Of a stretch of 64,000 bases of DNA, positions 45,151 to 57,876 are shown piece after piece. Under the pieces are notes generated by a model. That model searched no databases and was not told where the DNA came from. It worked only from the letters and a program-made list of their open reading frames with translations. Position 1 is the stretch's first letter. Each line of letters starts with the position of its first letter. The translations under genes were made by a program, and so were the position numbers. The DNA lies in assembly GCF_023278565.1 (NCBI RefSeq), contig NC_064677.1, positions 3,906,001-3,970,000 on the forward strand. Direction: 5' to 3'. The stretch comes from Colletotrichum lupini (Eukaryota; Ascomycota; Sordariomycetes; Glomerellales; Glomerellaceae).

Positions 45151-47979
45151 GTGGTGAAGAAGAAACGATAAATGATGTTAAAGATCAGAGCTTTTCCTAA
45201 TAACATGAAACCTTCCTTGCCCGAGCATTTCTCAATCACTAGCTTAGACCCAATACTCGCCTCTACCCGAGTAAGAAAGAGAAAGCATTGTGATATTTCC
45301 TCTGTTCAGATAGCCGTCTCTATAATATAGCTCGAGACGGCAACACACGGTTAAATCGGATGTCAAGACGTCCATGGGGGTCTTATGTTTCAGAGTGGGT
45401 CTTTGGTTTCTGATCAACAGCGCGTTGGCATCATCAGTTAGCGAAGAGCGGTGTGCCAGTCGGTGCCAGCAGTAGTGCGGGTGAAGTTGTTGTCGATGCT
45501 CCATCCAGCTTGATACATACCGTGTAGCTTTGATTTAGATAGCTAATCCGGGAGTCAGGAATCTAAGATATGATTGTTCTTAAGTCAGCGCTGTTCAGAA
45601 ATCAGCAGTATTGTATGACAAAACATCTGCAGATGCGTGCTGCGTGCGCAACTGTCCGGATCAGATTCTCTGCTTGGTCACTCAGGTAATAAATGGGCAG
45701 AAACAGTGTGTCGATTACCTTCACCTAGTATTTTGACCTCGACCAGTATACCTTTATGTGCTCCGCCTCCATGGCGCCTTCCCAAGTGGCATCACGAAAG
45801 CCTACCTGCCTCAAGGACCTCAAGTCCGACGAGGAAGGAGTAGAAGGGTGTTCACTTTCCTCCGTACCTTCCCGTGCACACCTGCCCACTTACAAGCCCA
45901 TATAGGCCCCGTCACTCCCATTCCAGTCAGCAGCCACCAGGTGCCCTCTAGGTCGGGGGTCAGTTCAAACTGGCTAGGTGGTGGGGTGGTTCATGATCAG
46001 CAATCAATTTATACGCCAACCAGCCTACTCGACGACAGGCTTAGCAAGTACCCGAGTTCGAATACCAGCATGAGCGCCAGAGATGTAGCCCCCAGTTGAG
46101 CACCGGGGGGGGGGGTGAACTCTTTTGCTATTGGGGTCAGTATTGGTGATGTTTTTTTGGAGTGGTTTGTAGGTCCCTTTTGATGTATTAACAACCAAGG
46201 TAGCTGCTCTTGCTCTTATTAATTTACAAGTAAGTGTAGAGTGGCAGAGCAAGATCTTAATGCGGAGTTGAAGGAGGCCCAAGACCTAGTCTAGAAGGCG
46301 ACCTACAATTCATAATGTAGGCGACTGCTTGACTGAGTGAGGCACAAGGCAGCCCGATCCAGGAATAGATTTACTTGCCAACGTCGAAGTTTGTCACGCT
46401 TTGAAACACACGGCAGCCTAGAATTGACCATATGTACTCTGTTTTACTCGCCCGTAATGGGTGGCTCTTGTATTTAGAGCCGGATATCACCAAGCTGAAG
46501 GAAATCTCCATGATGAATGAGGACTCTCAGTACGGTCACTTCAAGCACCTCAACAATTTCGATCGATGCCTGGACAAAACAAACAAGAAATCACCAGATG
46601 TTAGGCATCGTCACATAGGGACAACCTGCCGCCTCTTGCCTTCTGACACCATTTCAAAGGCATGGGCTCTGCCATGCAAGAAACGTACGTTCGTCCGACC
46701 AAGCATGACCATCCAAGGTCACCTTTACCTCGGCGTCATGAGATCGAGGATTCCCCGAATAGTCGAGCAGTAGTACATCGAGGCCAAGAAAGCTGAAGGT
46801 TAGATAGTAGGCAGACAGTCCACGTTACTGACCTTTCTGCTGATGTTGATCGCGTGCCTGTTCTGGTCCGAATTCCATTTGTCAGAGGGTATGTTGGACA
46901 CTCGAGATACGGCGATCATGTATCTGTAGAGGCAGCACCCAGATATGAGTTACGTTAAAACGACTTGCTTCTACGTTGTAAGCCCCAGACAAATCAGCTG
47001 CGTGTAAGAAAAACGTAACCACCCCTTCCCAACTCACACACGCCAAAGTCAAATGAGTCAGGACATTTCTCTCCCAAATGGCAAAACCAAGACAGACCTT
47101 ACCATAACCTGCTTCAAAATATCCAGCATCCAGCCACGGATACAACACAATGACCATCAGCTCCTCTTCTCCCGTTCCCCCTTACCCCAAACTAACAATC
47201 GATGACAACCCCCACGCCGGCACCCCCACCAACCCCACACGCGCCCAACCCCACAGCACCACCAAAAAAAAAAGAAAAAACATCACGATATCCACCATCG
47301 CCATTGACAAAAACATCAACAAAAAACATACAACACCAGGTATTCGCTGGTCGTCACCGACCCAACTACTAATCCGGCCCTCATTGGCTTATCTATGGGA
47401 GAGCGGACGGGATCCCGAGTTTTCCAATGGGTATGGTCGTATGTGATGGAGTGAGGGCACAGAGTAGCTCATGAAGCGCACACAGAGAGCAGCAGTGCCT
47501 GGGGAATAGCATTGGACTACGAAACCTGCCTGTCCAAGGCGAGGTGAATGACAAAATGGGAAAGAAAATGGAAGTAGAATCTACTTGAAGCAATGAAAGC
47601 CTTGGTTTAGTGATAGTATGTCCTTCAAATGCCTCGGTATTCAAGACTATCAAGTCGTCCTACAAACACTACCTCTCTTTCAGCTTTGAGAGATACTACT
47701 GAGACGTCATAATCCGTTGGTTTCGTACACTAATCTATCCAACAGAAAGCTGACGGAGAGAAGCCGTCGCAGGCAATCATATGCATATGCTGAAATGGGG
47801 AATCTTATAATTCTAGCCCCCTCGTTCCTATGACGGGGGGTATCATCTCGAGGCTATGTCAAAAAAACAACAACAGAAAATCCCAACTCCCTTTTGTCGA
47901 TCATGGGTATATAAAAAGAAGATGAAAATATTGCCTTCCATTTCAAACCTCCCCTCCAAAGTTTACTCCCGCTTATAGT
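45151..47979. other. Gene-poor region downstream of SCAP
   Basis: No clear gene. A poly-G run of about eleven lies at 46105-46116. A 98-codon plus-strand frame at 47150-47446 begins with an ATG and ends RWSSPTQLLIRPSLAYLWES; it is a weak candidate only. The last 300 bp are presumed SCAP 3' UTR. Confidence 0.4.
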
Positions 47980-50900
47980 TCAAATCCATGACGGGACTTT
48001 CGTCCGGGCATGCGTAACAGCTGCCGGTTTCCGTCGTCGGCTGCCAATGTGCAGAGACTCCCCCGTCTCGTTCTCGGCCAGATCCTCAAAGTGCTGGTGT
48101 CCCACCGTGATAAGTTTGATAATATTGCCGAAAGCAACCGCCACCGATGCCGTGCCGACCTTGACGATGGGACCCAGTCCTGAGATGATGAGATGCGAGC
48201 CCATCTCGTACTCATCATGAAGGGGCCTTGTTTCGTAGATCTGCTCCCGCCCCAGTTCTGAAGCTACCCAGACCTCCCAGTTGTCTTGCGACCTGTTTGG
48301 TCGCTTCTCTGACCGTTGATACATCCTGTGACGGAGACCACCGGTTGTTGTCGGAGACGACTCTCCGCTGCTTGACCCGCTATCGTACACTTCCCTCCGG
48401 ACGCCCACGAGAAATCCGTTTGGCAGAGCTTCCCATGTCCCCGGATTACTAATTTCCCTCTTCGACTCAATGGTCTCGGCCCATGCACTACAGCTGCGGC
48501 TGGGCGGCGAACTCGTATTCCGGAAGCAAATGACGTTGCCTTCTTCCTTTGGTATAAAGGTGTGAATCACGCAGTCGCCTTTCTCTGCATGGGTGTACGC
48601 GATGCCGAATGACACAAGCCCAATCGAACCGCATTGAGGTTTTCTTCGTGACGAGTGAAAGCATCTCAGGGACCCTGCTTGAATTGAATCTGTCTCAAAA
48701 GTGTGAAGCAGCGCCTTCGTTTTTGCATCAACCAGGTCAACTGTGTGAGACCTCGCCACAAGGAATGAGCCCAGTGCCGACAGCGACACTACCTGGGATG
48801 CTCCGCGGTCATCGGCTGTATGCACGTCGAGGCTTTGCGAGATCCAAGTATCGTCTCGTTGCTGTGTCGCGACGTGTATACATCCTTTTCTCGACGCCGT
48901 TAGAATAGACAGCTGCGCGGTGCCGCTGGGTGCGATCTTCTGTACGAGCGGACGAACCGAGACCAACGGGCTCTTGCAGATGGAGAACTCCATGGGCTCA
49001 TTTTGACCAGGAACGATCTGTATCATCGTTCCGTTTCGTCGTACGATCACGAGTGGGCTCGAAAAGTCAAAAGTCGGCGTGCCGAAGAAGAAATAAGGAG
49101 GTTTATCAGGCCTCGGACTTTTCAAGTCAACCGGGATCGGCTGACTCCACCGGTGCTCAACCAAGTTCCATAGGAAGACCTTGTTGGAGGATAACAATGC
49201 CAACCAGCTAGACTTCTTGTCTGTAGCGACTGCCAATACCGGAAAGGGGTCCTCGGGGGGTGCCTCGATGTCGGCGAGCGAGTAGTCTCTTTCGCCCGAC
49301 CTGACATCCCAAACACGGATTGAGCGGTCCAGGCTGACAGAAATGATATGTCCGTCGTATGACGAAGTCATGCGCAAAACATCCAGAGTGTGAGCCTCTG
49401 GTAGAGATTCAATAGCCAAAAGGGGTTTGTCTCCCATGTCGTCGTTGCGCCTCGACTCAGCATCCTCTCCCCATAACAGGTAGTTCATGAGAAGACGGAC
49501 GGCGGACAGAATGAAAAGCACGGTGACGAGAAAGTGCTTCAGGTGATGATCGATGAAGTCGTAGAGAGCCGGGAGTAGTGGACGCTCGGGCGTGACGGGT
49601 GTGCGATCCGCACCCTTGAGGACGAATACTAGAGGGTCATACACCTGAGCGATGTAACTGTGGGATCTAGGCTTGATGACGTTGATAACCTCGCGAGCGC
49701 TTTCGTGGTCTTGAAGCCGAAGCCAAGACGTTGGACTGCGTGCCTGGTGAATGTCGAGTAGCATTGAGTTCTTCGGTTGGCTGAAGCTGACTGTGTCTCT
49801 GGAGATCGTGAAAATCCCACGCGCCAGTCGGACGAAGGTGTCATTTTCGAAAAAGTGCCACTGAGCAATCAGAACAAAAGTAATCATGATAACGGTACCC
49901 GTGATGCGCGTAGACAAAGCAATCTTGCCCTGCAGCATTGCCTCGAAGCAGCTCCTGTTCACTGGCAGCTGGTCCTGCCCGTATCTGTTATTCTTCAGCG
50001 ATGCCTTGGCAAGCGCGTCACTGAGCTCTGTTCGTCGCACGTCCACACTGAGAACAGCAAGGAAGAAGGTAGATAAGTAAAAAAAGTCAAACACGATAGC
50101 GACGGCTACAAACGTGCAAAAGGCGGACACGCCCGGTGAGACGATTTTCGATAGCCCCCATAAAATGAGCACGTTTTGCGCCGAGCTGGCCAGCGCAACA
50201 TGTGCCGTTTCCCCAAACGCACAGCTGATTCGACTACTCGTACTGTTCTCCGAGGGAGTCAAGATGACGGCGTTGATAAGTCTAAAGATGTTTTCGAGGC
50301 TCATGGAAAGAACCACGACCGGGTATGCCGCTTGCGGGATTCCGGACAAGTCTACCCGGAAAACGGCGCAAACAGTGAAGCTTGACATGATAGAGACAAC
50401 AATCTGGACAAAGACTGTAACTATCAGGCCAAACTTGGACTTGACCGCCCGCAACTTGGAAAGGCTGTAGAGAAAGTAAATAGCGACGAGGCCATATGCC
50501 AGCGCCAGGATTACCGTGTCTTGCATGGAAATGGGCATGAACTGGAACTCGTATAGCTGGCTCTCCATGCTTTTCCCGTCAGCTGGGTAAGCCGTCCACT
50601 TGTCTCTCATCCGATTTGCGAGCAATCCGGCCTTTCTCTCCCACTGGCGACCGACTGGGGAATCACGCAAGTGGATCAACGTTATGACGAGAGCGTCGGC
50701 GGCCAGAAGTCTTCGATCTTCGAAGCGCTTGCCGCTGAAGACTATTGAATGTCTTAGAGTCACATTTACTGAGGTCGGTTGCGTCTTCCGCGCATTTACA
50801 GTTGATATGATGTCCGTGTCGGAAGCTATCCGCTCATTGGAGCAGGCCCAGTACTGGAGTGGCGAGGAGAAGAACCAAGACTGGTTGGTGAGGCCGTTAA

Positions 50901-51470
50901 TGACATGGAATGCATCCCGGTCTTGAGGGGCAAGATCTGCATCTGCATATGGATCGTGGGCCCGGAGGGACGTTACGGGCCGCCGCGGGCTGAAATCTTT
51001 GGTGGGACCCAAGAGCTCATCCTGCAATTCGAGCGCGCCCAGCAACACGTCGTGGTCCAATGCTTTCATGTAGCTGCCGTGAACCCAGATGGAGCGCATT
51101 ATTACGTCGGACTCGGTGCTGTTTTCCTTGAGCGGCTGCGCAGCAGTCCACACATGATGGGGCAAGTTGGAGGCGCCATTGCTCAGATCTGAGGTATAGA
51201 GAAACGGAAAAGGGTATATGAGTATCGCGGCGACAGTGACGGAGATGATGAGAGTCGTGACGACGTGTCTGGCGGCATATCGACCGTATCGCGCGAAGGC
51301 TCGGCGGAGAGGATGGTTCGTGGCAAGGGCTGGAGCTTCCGTCGTTCTAAAGGCAGGTCAGTCAGGACATGAATTGCAATGGGGCTGATCCATGATGAGT
51401 GGCCCCAGCATTGGTCGGAGAAAAGAAGGGATCCATACCCTCGCAAAGGATACAAAAGATACCAAATCAT
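47980..51470 (-). CDS. SCAP: SCAP, sterol-sensing SREBP cleavage-activating protein
   Basis: ER membrane sterol sensor that escorts the SREBP transcription factor for proteolytic activation when sterol or oxygen is low. Two exons: 51470-51439 and 51346-47980, giving 1132 residues. Exon 1 encodes only MIWYLLYPLRG, and the join gives GTTEAPALATNHPLRRAF, the expected start. Helix 1 lies near residues 40-65, followed by a lumenal loop with several NxS/T sites. The sterol-sensing domain spans about 280-450 (AYGLVAIYFLYSLSKLRAVK, then FTVCAVFRVDLSGIPQAAYP, SLENIFRLINAVILTP). Two more membrane segments follow near 500 and 620. The WD40 part starts near 650 with DGHIISVSLDRSIRVWDVRS and LNxxxHRWSQPI-type blades, extending to the C-terminus. 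It is intact. It diverges from the JMJD7-like gene across about 5 kb. Confidence 0.93.
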
Positions 51471-54400
51471 CTGCGGCGATGGTTGCAAGTAGACTTGCAG
51501 CGACTGCAGCAGAAGAAGTGGGAGTTGGAATTGCAGAGTTGCGGAAGCGGACGCTGCTTAGTTGAGCTTGTGACCCATCCAGTGTTAAACTGCACGGGAT
51601 AGCAAAGTTGTTGTTGTCGGTATGCAAGTGGAAGTCGTCGTCCTCATGATTCAACTCGACACTGAGCGTTCAGGTGTGGCAGTCCAAGAAATCGAACATG
51701 CGAAGCGCCGACCGGGGGATCGTTGGTTGAAGAGGTATTCTCGACGCGGCGGAGAGGTACGGAGGAAGCTTCTGAAGTGAATAGGGCCCTTTGGTGGAGG
51801 GATGTGGGCTACTGATGTAGAGGTTGCGTGGAAGCGTGACGGGGATGGGACGTGGTCAGTCGGGTCCCAGGCTGGTCGGTCGATCGGGTGTCGGTCGAAG
51901 TGTGTAATAATGGAACGACGGCGGCGGGCAGCTGCGATGGAGCCCAAAAAACGCCAGGACAAGACTAATTGTTAGTGTCGCGCTGGTGCTGGGCGAAGGC
52001 TTGGAAGACGTTGTGAAAGATTGTGTTAGTCGCAGGTGGAGGGGCGGACCAGGTAGGTTGGGAGGAGACTGGTCGACGTTCACCGGAGGGCCGACTGTAG
52101 TCGCTGCTTCGGTGTGAGTGGATGGGTGGTTCGATGGGATTGCAGTGCGGCGCGATGCGGTGCTGAGTGGTGTGGTGCATGCAATCTTGGTCGAAACGAG
52201 AGGGATGCGGAGAAATAATATGCGGCCAAGACAAATCAGAACCTTTCTGAGCGACCCCCAGCATGGACTGGAGAGAGACAGAGAGAGAAAGAGGAAGGGT
52301 TGTCGTTCGGAAAGGATCAAGTACCCTCGCAGGTGGTGGCAGTTTAAGGTACGGCGATATGATCGATCGGGTGGTGGTAAGTGGGTGGTAAGCTGGAGAG
52401 ACGTGAACAGAGACAGGACTAGCGACACGACCAGATGGACTGGGAAAGGTGCGATTCAATGTAATGTGAGGTGTGAGGTGTGAGGTGCAAGGTGCGCGGT
52501 TGACGTTTGGCGCTGAGAGTATGAGGCACAGCTAAGGTTCCTTGGGCTAAGGTAGTCGAGTGTGTGTCCGTACCGTGCCGTACCGCGCTAGAATCTCAGA
52601 GTGGCCCTCTAGCGTTTACAAAGTAAGGTAGGTACGGAGTACTGTGTATGCGCTCCCCTCATCTCGCACCTTGGATGCTTGGCACAAATAGTGGCCACCT
52701 CAGGACTTAAGATCAGGTACCTAGACCGGCAGACGGCGGTACGGAGTCTTGGGCAGGTATCTTTTGGGGGGGGGGAGAGGTGGAACCGTGGAACCTGCCG
52801 ATGGTAGTGGCTTGGTGGCAGCATCTGTCGGGGAACATGGGACGACTTTCCCTACAATGTGAGGTGACTTGCGCTCTTCAACCCCTGTAACGCGCAAAGG
52901 AGACTGTCCTCGACCTGAGATTCAGAATGCGACCTGCAGGGTCGAAGAATGAAGTAACCGTAGACGCACTTGAGTCCGGGGGAGGGGGGAAAGATGGAGC
53001 GACAATCGATGCCTCTGCTCACGCCCTGATGTTTCGGTACTCAGAGGGTCTCTGAGACCTGGAGGAGACTAACGACTTGTTTGGTACTTGCAGCTTGCAA
53101 GCAGCGCTCCCGTAAAGGCAATACCTAGGTATGTACGGTAGATACGGAGTAAAATGGAAAGAAAAGCCATGGACCTCATACTGCAGTGACTACGTACCAG
53201 CGTAAGGGGGGGCCAAGCCAGGGGCGTTTTGGCGTCACTGCCAAGCTGGAGACCGTCCCTGCTCCAGCTCTGGGGTGTCTGATAGGGGCATCGTCCCACT
53301 AAAACCTGACACCCCTTCCAACTTGGTACCGGGCGCTGACGTCTGCACGTCTTTGGATGGTGAGACAAATCCAAGAGCAGGGAAGAACTTCTTCCATTGC
53401 AACAGAAGCAGGAGGGTGAGGGCCACTAGCGATGAGCTGCCACGGTATCCCGTAGGTCGACCAACCAATGCCCTGCCTGCATCAGAGAAGAAGCAACACG
53501 TCAAACGGTTAGGTTTCTCGATGAAAACCCGGACCAGCTAGCTATCGAGTCGAGGTGTGCGTCGGTGTGTCGGGACCCATGGGCCATGGCATGCCGCATA
53601 GGGGATGGGAAACAGACGCAGCCAGAGGAAGAACGATCTGGACCAGAAAACATGGAAAGCTTCCCACAGGTTTGGAGTATCAGACAATGGAGAAGGAAAT
53701 AAAGTTGAGGGGCGGTTTGGGTCCTATTTTGGGTCGGAGAAAGTTAAACAGCAGCCGGGAAACTGGGGGGATCCTGAGATGAAAGCAAAGCTCGAGACAC
53801 CTCAAGAAGAGACAGGGAAACAAGCACAAGAACAAGCACAAGCACCTGGCTTGCACCTTTTGGCTTCCACAAGTCTGCGCTCTGGGTCTCCGAGGGAAGC
53901 ACTCCGGATGGCTGGCCCTCCTCTCGCCTGCCCTACCTTTGAGTGAGAGGTGAGGGACAACGTCTTGCGTGATGCTGCTTCTGGCTAGCCGCCCATAACC
54001 AACCTGTGCCAGTGATGCGTTAAGTCTCAAACATCAGGCCTTTGATAAGCTTTCTGCGACATTCCAGAACTGAAGAAGAGTGTCACACTTCCGCTCTTCT
54101 CCCTGGCTTTTTCCTTTCCTCATTCTCTGGCTCCCGACTGGGCCGCCTGGAACTTCTGGCCCGACCGGAGACTTCTTGAAGGGTTCGGCAGGGCGGCTGG
54201 TCTTGGCGTACCGTAGAACTGTACATCTTTCCACAGTCGGATAATGGTGCCGACATGGTGGCTTTTTCCCAGTCTTCCATCTCGCCAGCCAAGCCAGGAC
54301 AAGTTCCATTGACATCGATGGACGAACGGATTGGAGCAACTGGCCGCAGGAGCATTGGCGCGCGCCTCTTTGCTGATTCGCCTTTCATGAGTCGCGGCAC

Positions 54401-56460
54401 CCTCCTTCACGTCGTCGAGGACACCTGCTGTCTCGTCTTTGCTTGAATATCAGGCAGCGTCGCAGCCAAGTTGCCATAGAGGGAAAACTCAATGATGCTC
54501 GTTTGGAAAGGGACCGGGCGTCCGTAGTTCCTGCAAGATTGGTGGATGTGTGTCCGTGTAAGTCAAGCTGCGCGGTTTTCCCAGCTCGTATTGGGGTGGT
54601 ACGCTCGGTTGGGGTAGCTCGCAGCGGCCATTATCCTGTTCAACTTGGCCCGGGACCAGTTTGCAAGCGTCAAGTTTCTAGGCGGGCCTCGGCAACATCC
54701 CCCCCAAAGGGTCAAGCTCGGAGACGGAGAACCCTGGAACATGGCTGTGCTGGAACCGGCGAAGCGAAAGGGTCGAAGCCCATGTTTTAGTGGGCATGCT
54801 CGTTGAAGTTTCCCATCATCCCGCCCATGGACGGACCGTGACACTTGGGAAGAGGAATTTGCCCATGTATGCGTGAAAGAAACCCGTCTTGAGGGTGTAG
54901 GCCCGTGAGCTCGATTGGCGCTGCGACAGCCAGGCGCTGTCATCGCTCGCTCTTCTGGAACGCGGATGCTTTCTGGCGAGAACAGTCTGGCATGTATCGT
55001 GTACGGCAGGAGTCGCGTGGCGAGCTCGATGTTCGTAGGTGTGGTCCGGGTAGCAATTCGCGTCAGGGGGAGCTGCTTTCGGGTGGCTGATCGACCATGA
55101 TGGATGCCTCATTGGAGTTTGGGGGGCCGACGTGCGATGGAGCTAGATGATCGAAGAACATGATGACGAAGCTTTTGTGCCCAAAGGCTGACCGGCTGAC
55201 AAGGCCTTTTCGTTGATATCCATCATCCTTGATAGCGATACCGGTGGTGGCTGATGTGAGGGTCGTCGCTATGGCATTGGGTTGTTGATGTTGATGTTGG
55301 TGTTGTTAGCAGAGAAGCTGTGGGTGCATGTATTTGTCCGAAATAGCTTCACGATGTTTCGGTGCAAGACAGCTTCGGAGAACCTTTCCACGAAGATGGA
55401 AGGGAAAGGGAACAGGCCGTTCTATATACCACAAAATGCCCTGGCCAGCATTTGCACCCGCCAACCCAGAAGTAGATCTGCCTAAGCTATAATTAATCAG
55501 ATGGGCAATCTCGCAGCACCAGACTACCAGTCGCCAGCCCGAGAAATGGAAGACAAGCAGCAAATGCCAAAAGCAAACACACGGGTTAATCACACCTTGC
55601 GTGGGCCATGGGCCGTGGTAAGCTCTCTGAATCACCGGGACTCATCATAATCAGGCCATGAAGACGCTCAAGTGGCCTGACTTCCCACTCGCGCCGTCTT
55701 CCTCATTGGCTCCGCTCCCTTTTGCCCTGTGCGGTTGGCACCACCTTTGCCGAATCCCTCCCCCTCCAGGGCCCCAAGGAACGGGACCCTCATGCGGCGT
55801 GCCTCGTGCTCCCTCAAGTCCCAAAGTCCCACCGCAGGACCCCTTCCCGCCTTGCCCGCGTTTAACCCACCCCTGATTCCCGTGCCCGGGCAGCATTCGG
55901 CAGACAAATCCCGGGTATCTTCACAAAACCCAATGCCAATGGTAAGCGACCCTTGTGCTCGCGTGGAGGGAGCATCGTATTCTTTCTTATTTGCGTTTTT
56001 GGTACGGAGTATGTACATACACTAGGACCGAAGTCCGGGGTACGCCTTCCACGCCGGCTGTGGTTGTGAACGTGACATCGGGGCCGGTGCGGGTGCGCAG
56101 ATGCGAAATTTGAGTTTGACATGGTTATTTCACATACCGCGAACTATTTACACCGCATAGAACCAATTTATGAGCGTATGAAACATTCAATATTCTACAA
56201 GTTGGTCGGAGGCTTCAATTTTACAGTTTCAAACGAAATAGATCAAATCCAACGTTGACACCCAATGGCAGGTAATTACCCACTCTATGGGAATCTCGCA
56301 CTCAAGTGACCCATCGCAGCAATTCTCGCAAATGCTCCAGCTACAACCTTAGTCATGCAACCGCACATACCTCATTCTCACACTCACCATTAGTGCCTCA
56401 TCATTAGCCACTCAAGTGAACGACCGTCATTTCCACAGTCCTAACAAGTCAGAAGACATC
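51471..56460. other. Gene-poor 5 kb block between divergent SCAP and JMJD7-like genes
   Basis: No gene is supported. The block has three exact TACGGAGTA copies (52633-52641, 53143-53151, 56003-56011), poly-G runs near 52762-52775, and GTTGATGTTGATGTTGGTG near 55284-55303. The proximal 400 bp at each end are presumably the two promoters. Confidence 0.45.
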
Positions 56461-57876
56461 ATGAACTCACGAGACCAGGCGGCCCCAGAGGACGACCCCC
56501 TGTCCGAGCTCATCACCACCTACAACGAGCTCAACGGCGCCTTCATCGAGGAACTCGACGAGGAGCCGAGCCCCCTCGAGTTCATGCGCTACGTCGCCCG
56601 CAACACACCCTTCGTCGTCCGCGGCGCCGCCTCCTCGTGGCAGTCGAATAAGACATGGGACAAGGAGTATCTGCTGCGCGTGTTTAAAGATCAGACTGTG
56701 AATGTTGCCGTGACGCCTTTTGGGTGAGTCTGGAAAGAAAATGAATTCTGTGCCCGCTCTGCCCATCTTGGAGGGGGTGAAATTTTTCACGATCCTTGAC
56801 TTACACGGTTCGTTCACACGCAGTAATGCAGACGCCCCAACCGACCATGAAGGAAATGTCGTTTTCGCGAAGCCACACGAGGAGGATCAGGATTTCGAAG
56901 AGTTCCTCAACTATGTAATCAACCAAGAAAAGAGTAAAGATACGGCCTCAGAAGTCAGATATGCTCAAACACGTATGTCACTTGTTCCCTGCTCTCAGCT
57001 TTCTCATCACACTCATATCTTCACATCAACAATTTCATATCTCAATCACAATGAAGAAACCTCAACCACATCCAACCCTCATCCACTCTCACAGAATCTC
57101 AAAAAACAACTAACCCTCAAACCCCCCCAGAAAACGACAACCTCCGCAACGAGTATCTCCCCCTCTTCACCCACGTACCCCCCTCCATCCCCTTCGCCCG
57201 CATCGCCCTCGACCGCGACCCGGACGCCATCAACCTCTGGATCGGCGCCTCCCGCTCCGTCACCGCCCTGCACAAGGACAACTACGAAAACATCTACGTC
57301 CAGGTCCGCGGACGCAAACACTTTGTCCTCCTCCCGCCATGCTGCCACCCCTGTGTCAACGAGACGGCCCTCGCGCCCGCGACGTATTCTCGTCGGGGAG
57401 AAAAAGATGGTGAGCTGGCGTTGAATATGGACCGGCCTGAAGGCAGCGAAGGCAGCGAAGGCAGTGAAGCAGAAAGAGGAGAAGGAGATGAAGGAGAAGA
57501 AACGGCAACATCAAATACTATCCCCTTTGCGACATGGGATCCGGATCAGCCGCAGGTCAACGCGACGCCCTACTCTCACCTCGCTGAGCCTGTTCGCGTT
57601 ACGCTGGAGCCGGGCGACATGCTCTACCTACCCGCCATGTGGTACCACAAGGTTTCCCAGTCCTGTCCGGAAGACGGTGAAGGCTTCGTCCTGGCCGTCA
57701 ATTACTGGTAAGCTTATAGACATCCCACACATCGCGGGTTGTAAGCACCCCGGTATACTGACCACCACACCAGGTACGACATGGAGTTCAGCGGTCCGTT
57801 ATACCCCCTCAGCGCCTTTGTGAGGAACGTCAGTCTCAAGACAGCACCGGCAACTTCAAAAGGCAAGACAACATAG
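56461..57876 (+). CDS. JMJD7-like JmjC/cupin 2-oxoglutarate oxygenase
   Basis: Four exons: 56461-56723, 56824-56972, 57131-57707, 57774-57876, giving 363 residues. The domain starts near residue 35 (SPLEFMRYVARNTPFVVRGA). Iron ligands are visible as HKD in SVTALHKDNYEN and the distal His in MWYHKVSQ. The 2-oxoglutarate side has YVQVRGRKHFVLLPP. The C-terminal strand is GFVLAVNYWYDMEF. Human JMJD7 hydroxylates lysine in TRAFAC GTPases such as DRG1/2; that activity is the family inference here. A Gly/Ser/Glu-rich insert (about residues 235-260), partly made of a 9-nt tandem repeat, lies between LNMDRPEG and TIPFATWDPD. The start is the ATG at 56461; the upstream frame has no ATG. Confidence 0.93.
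57439..57466 (+). repeat. 9-nt tandem repeat coding Glu-Gly-Ser
   Basis: GAAGGCAGC is present three times (third copy with one change) inside exon 3 of the JMJD7-like gene and encodes EGSEGSEGS. It adds a flexible acidic loop. Confidence 0.8.

Noticed and set aside
46050..46062. GAGTTCGAATACC, like a tRNA T-loop
   Set aside because: No acceptor stem, D-arm or anticodon arm can be folded around it.
46009..46282. Minus-strand frames ending AGIRTRVLAKPVVE, suggestive of a transposon end
   Set aside because: No reverse transcriptase, integrase or terminal repeats nearby; resemblance is too short to call.
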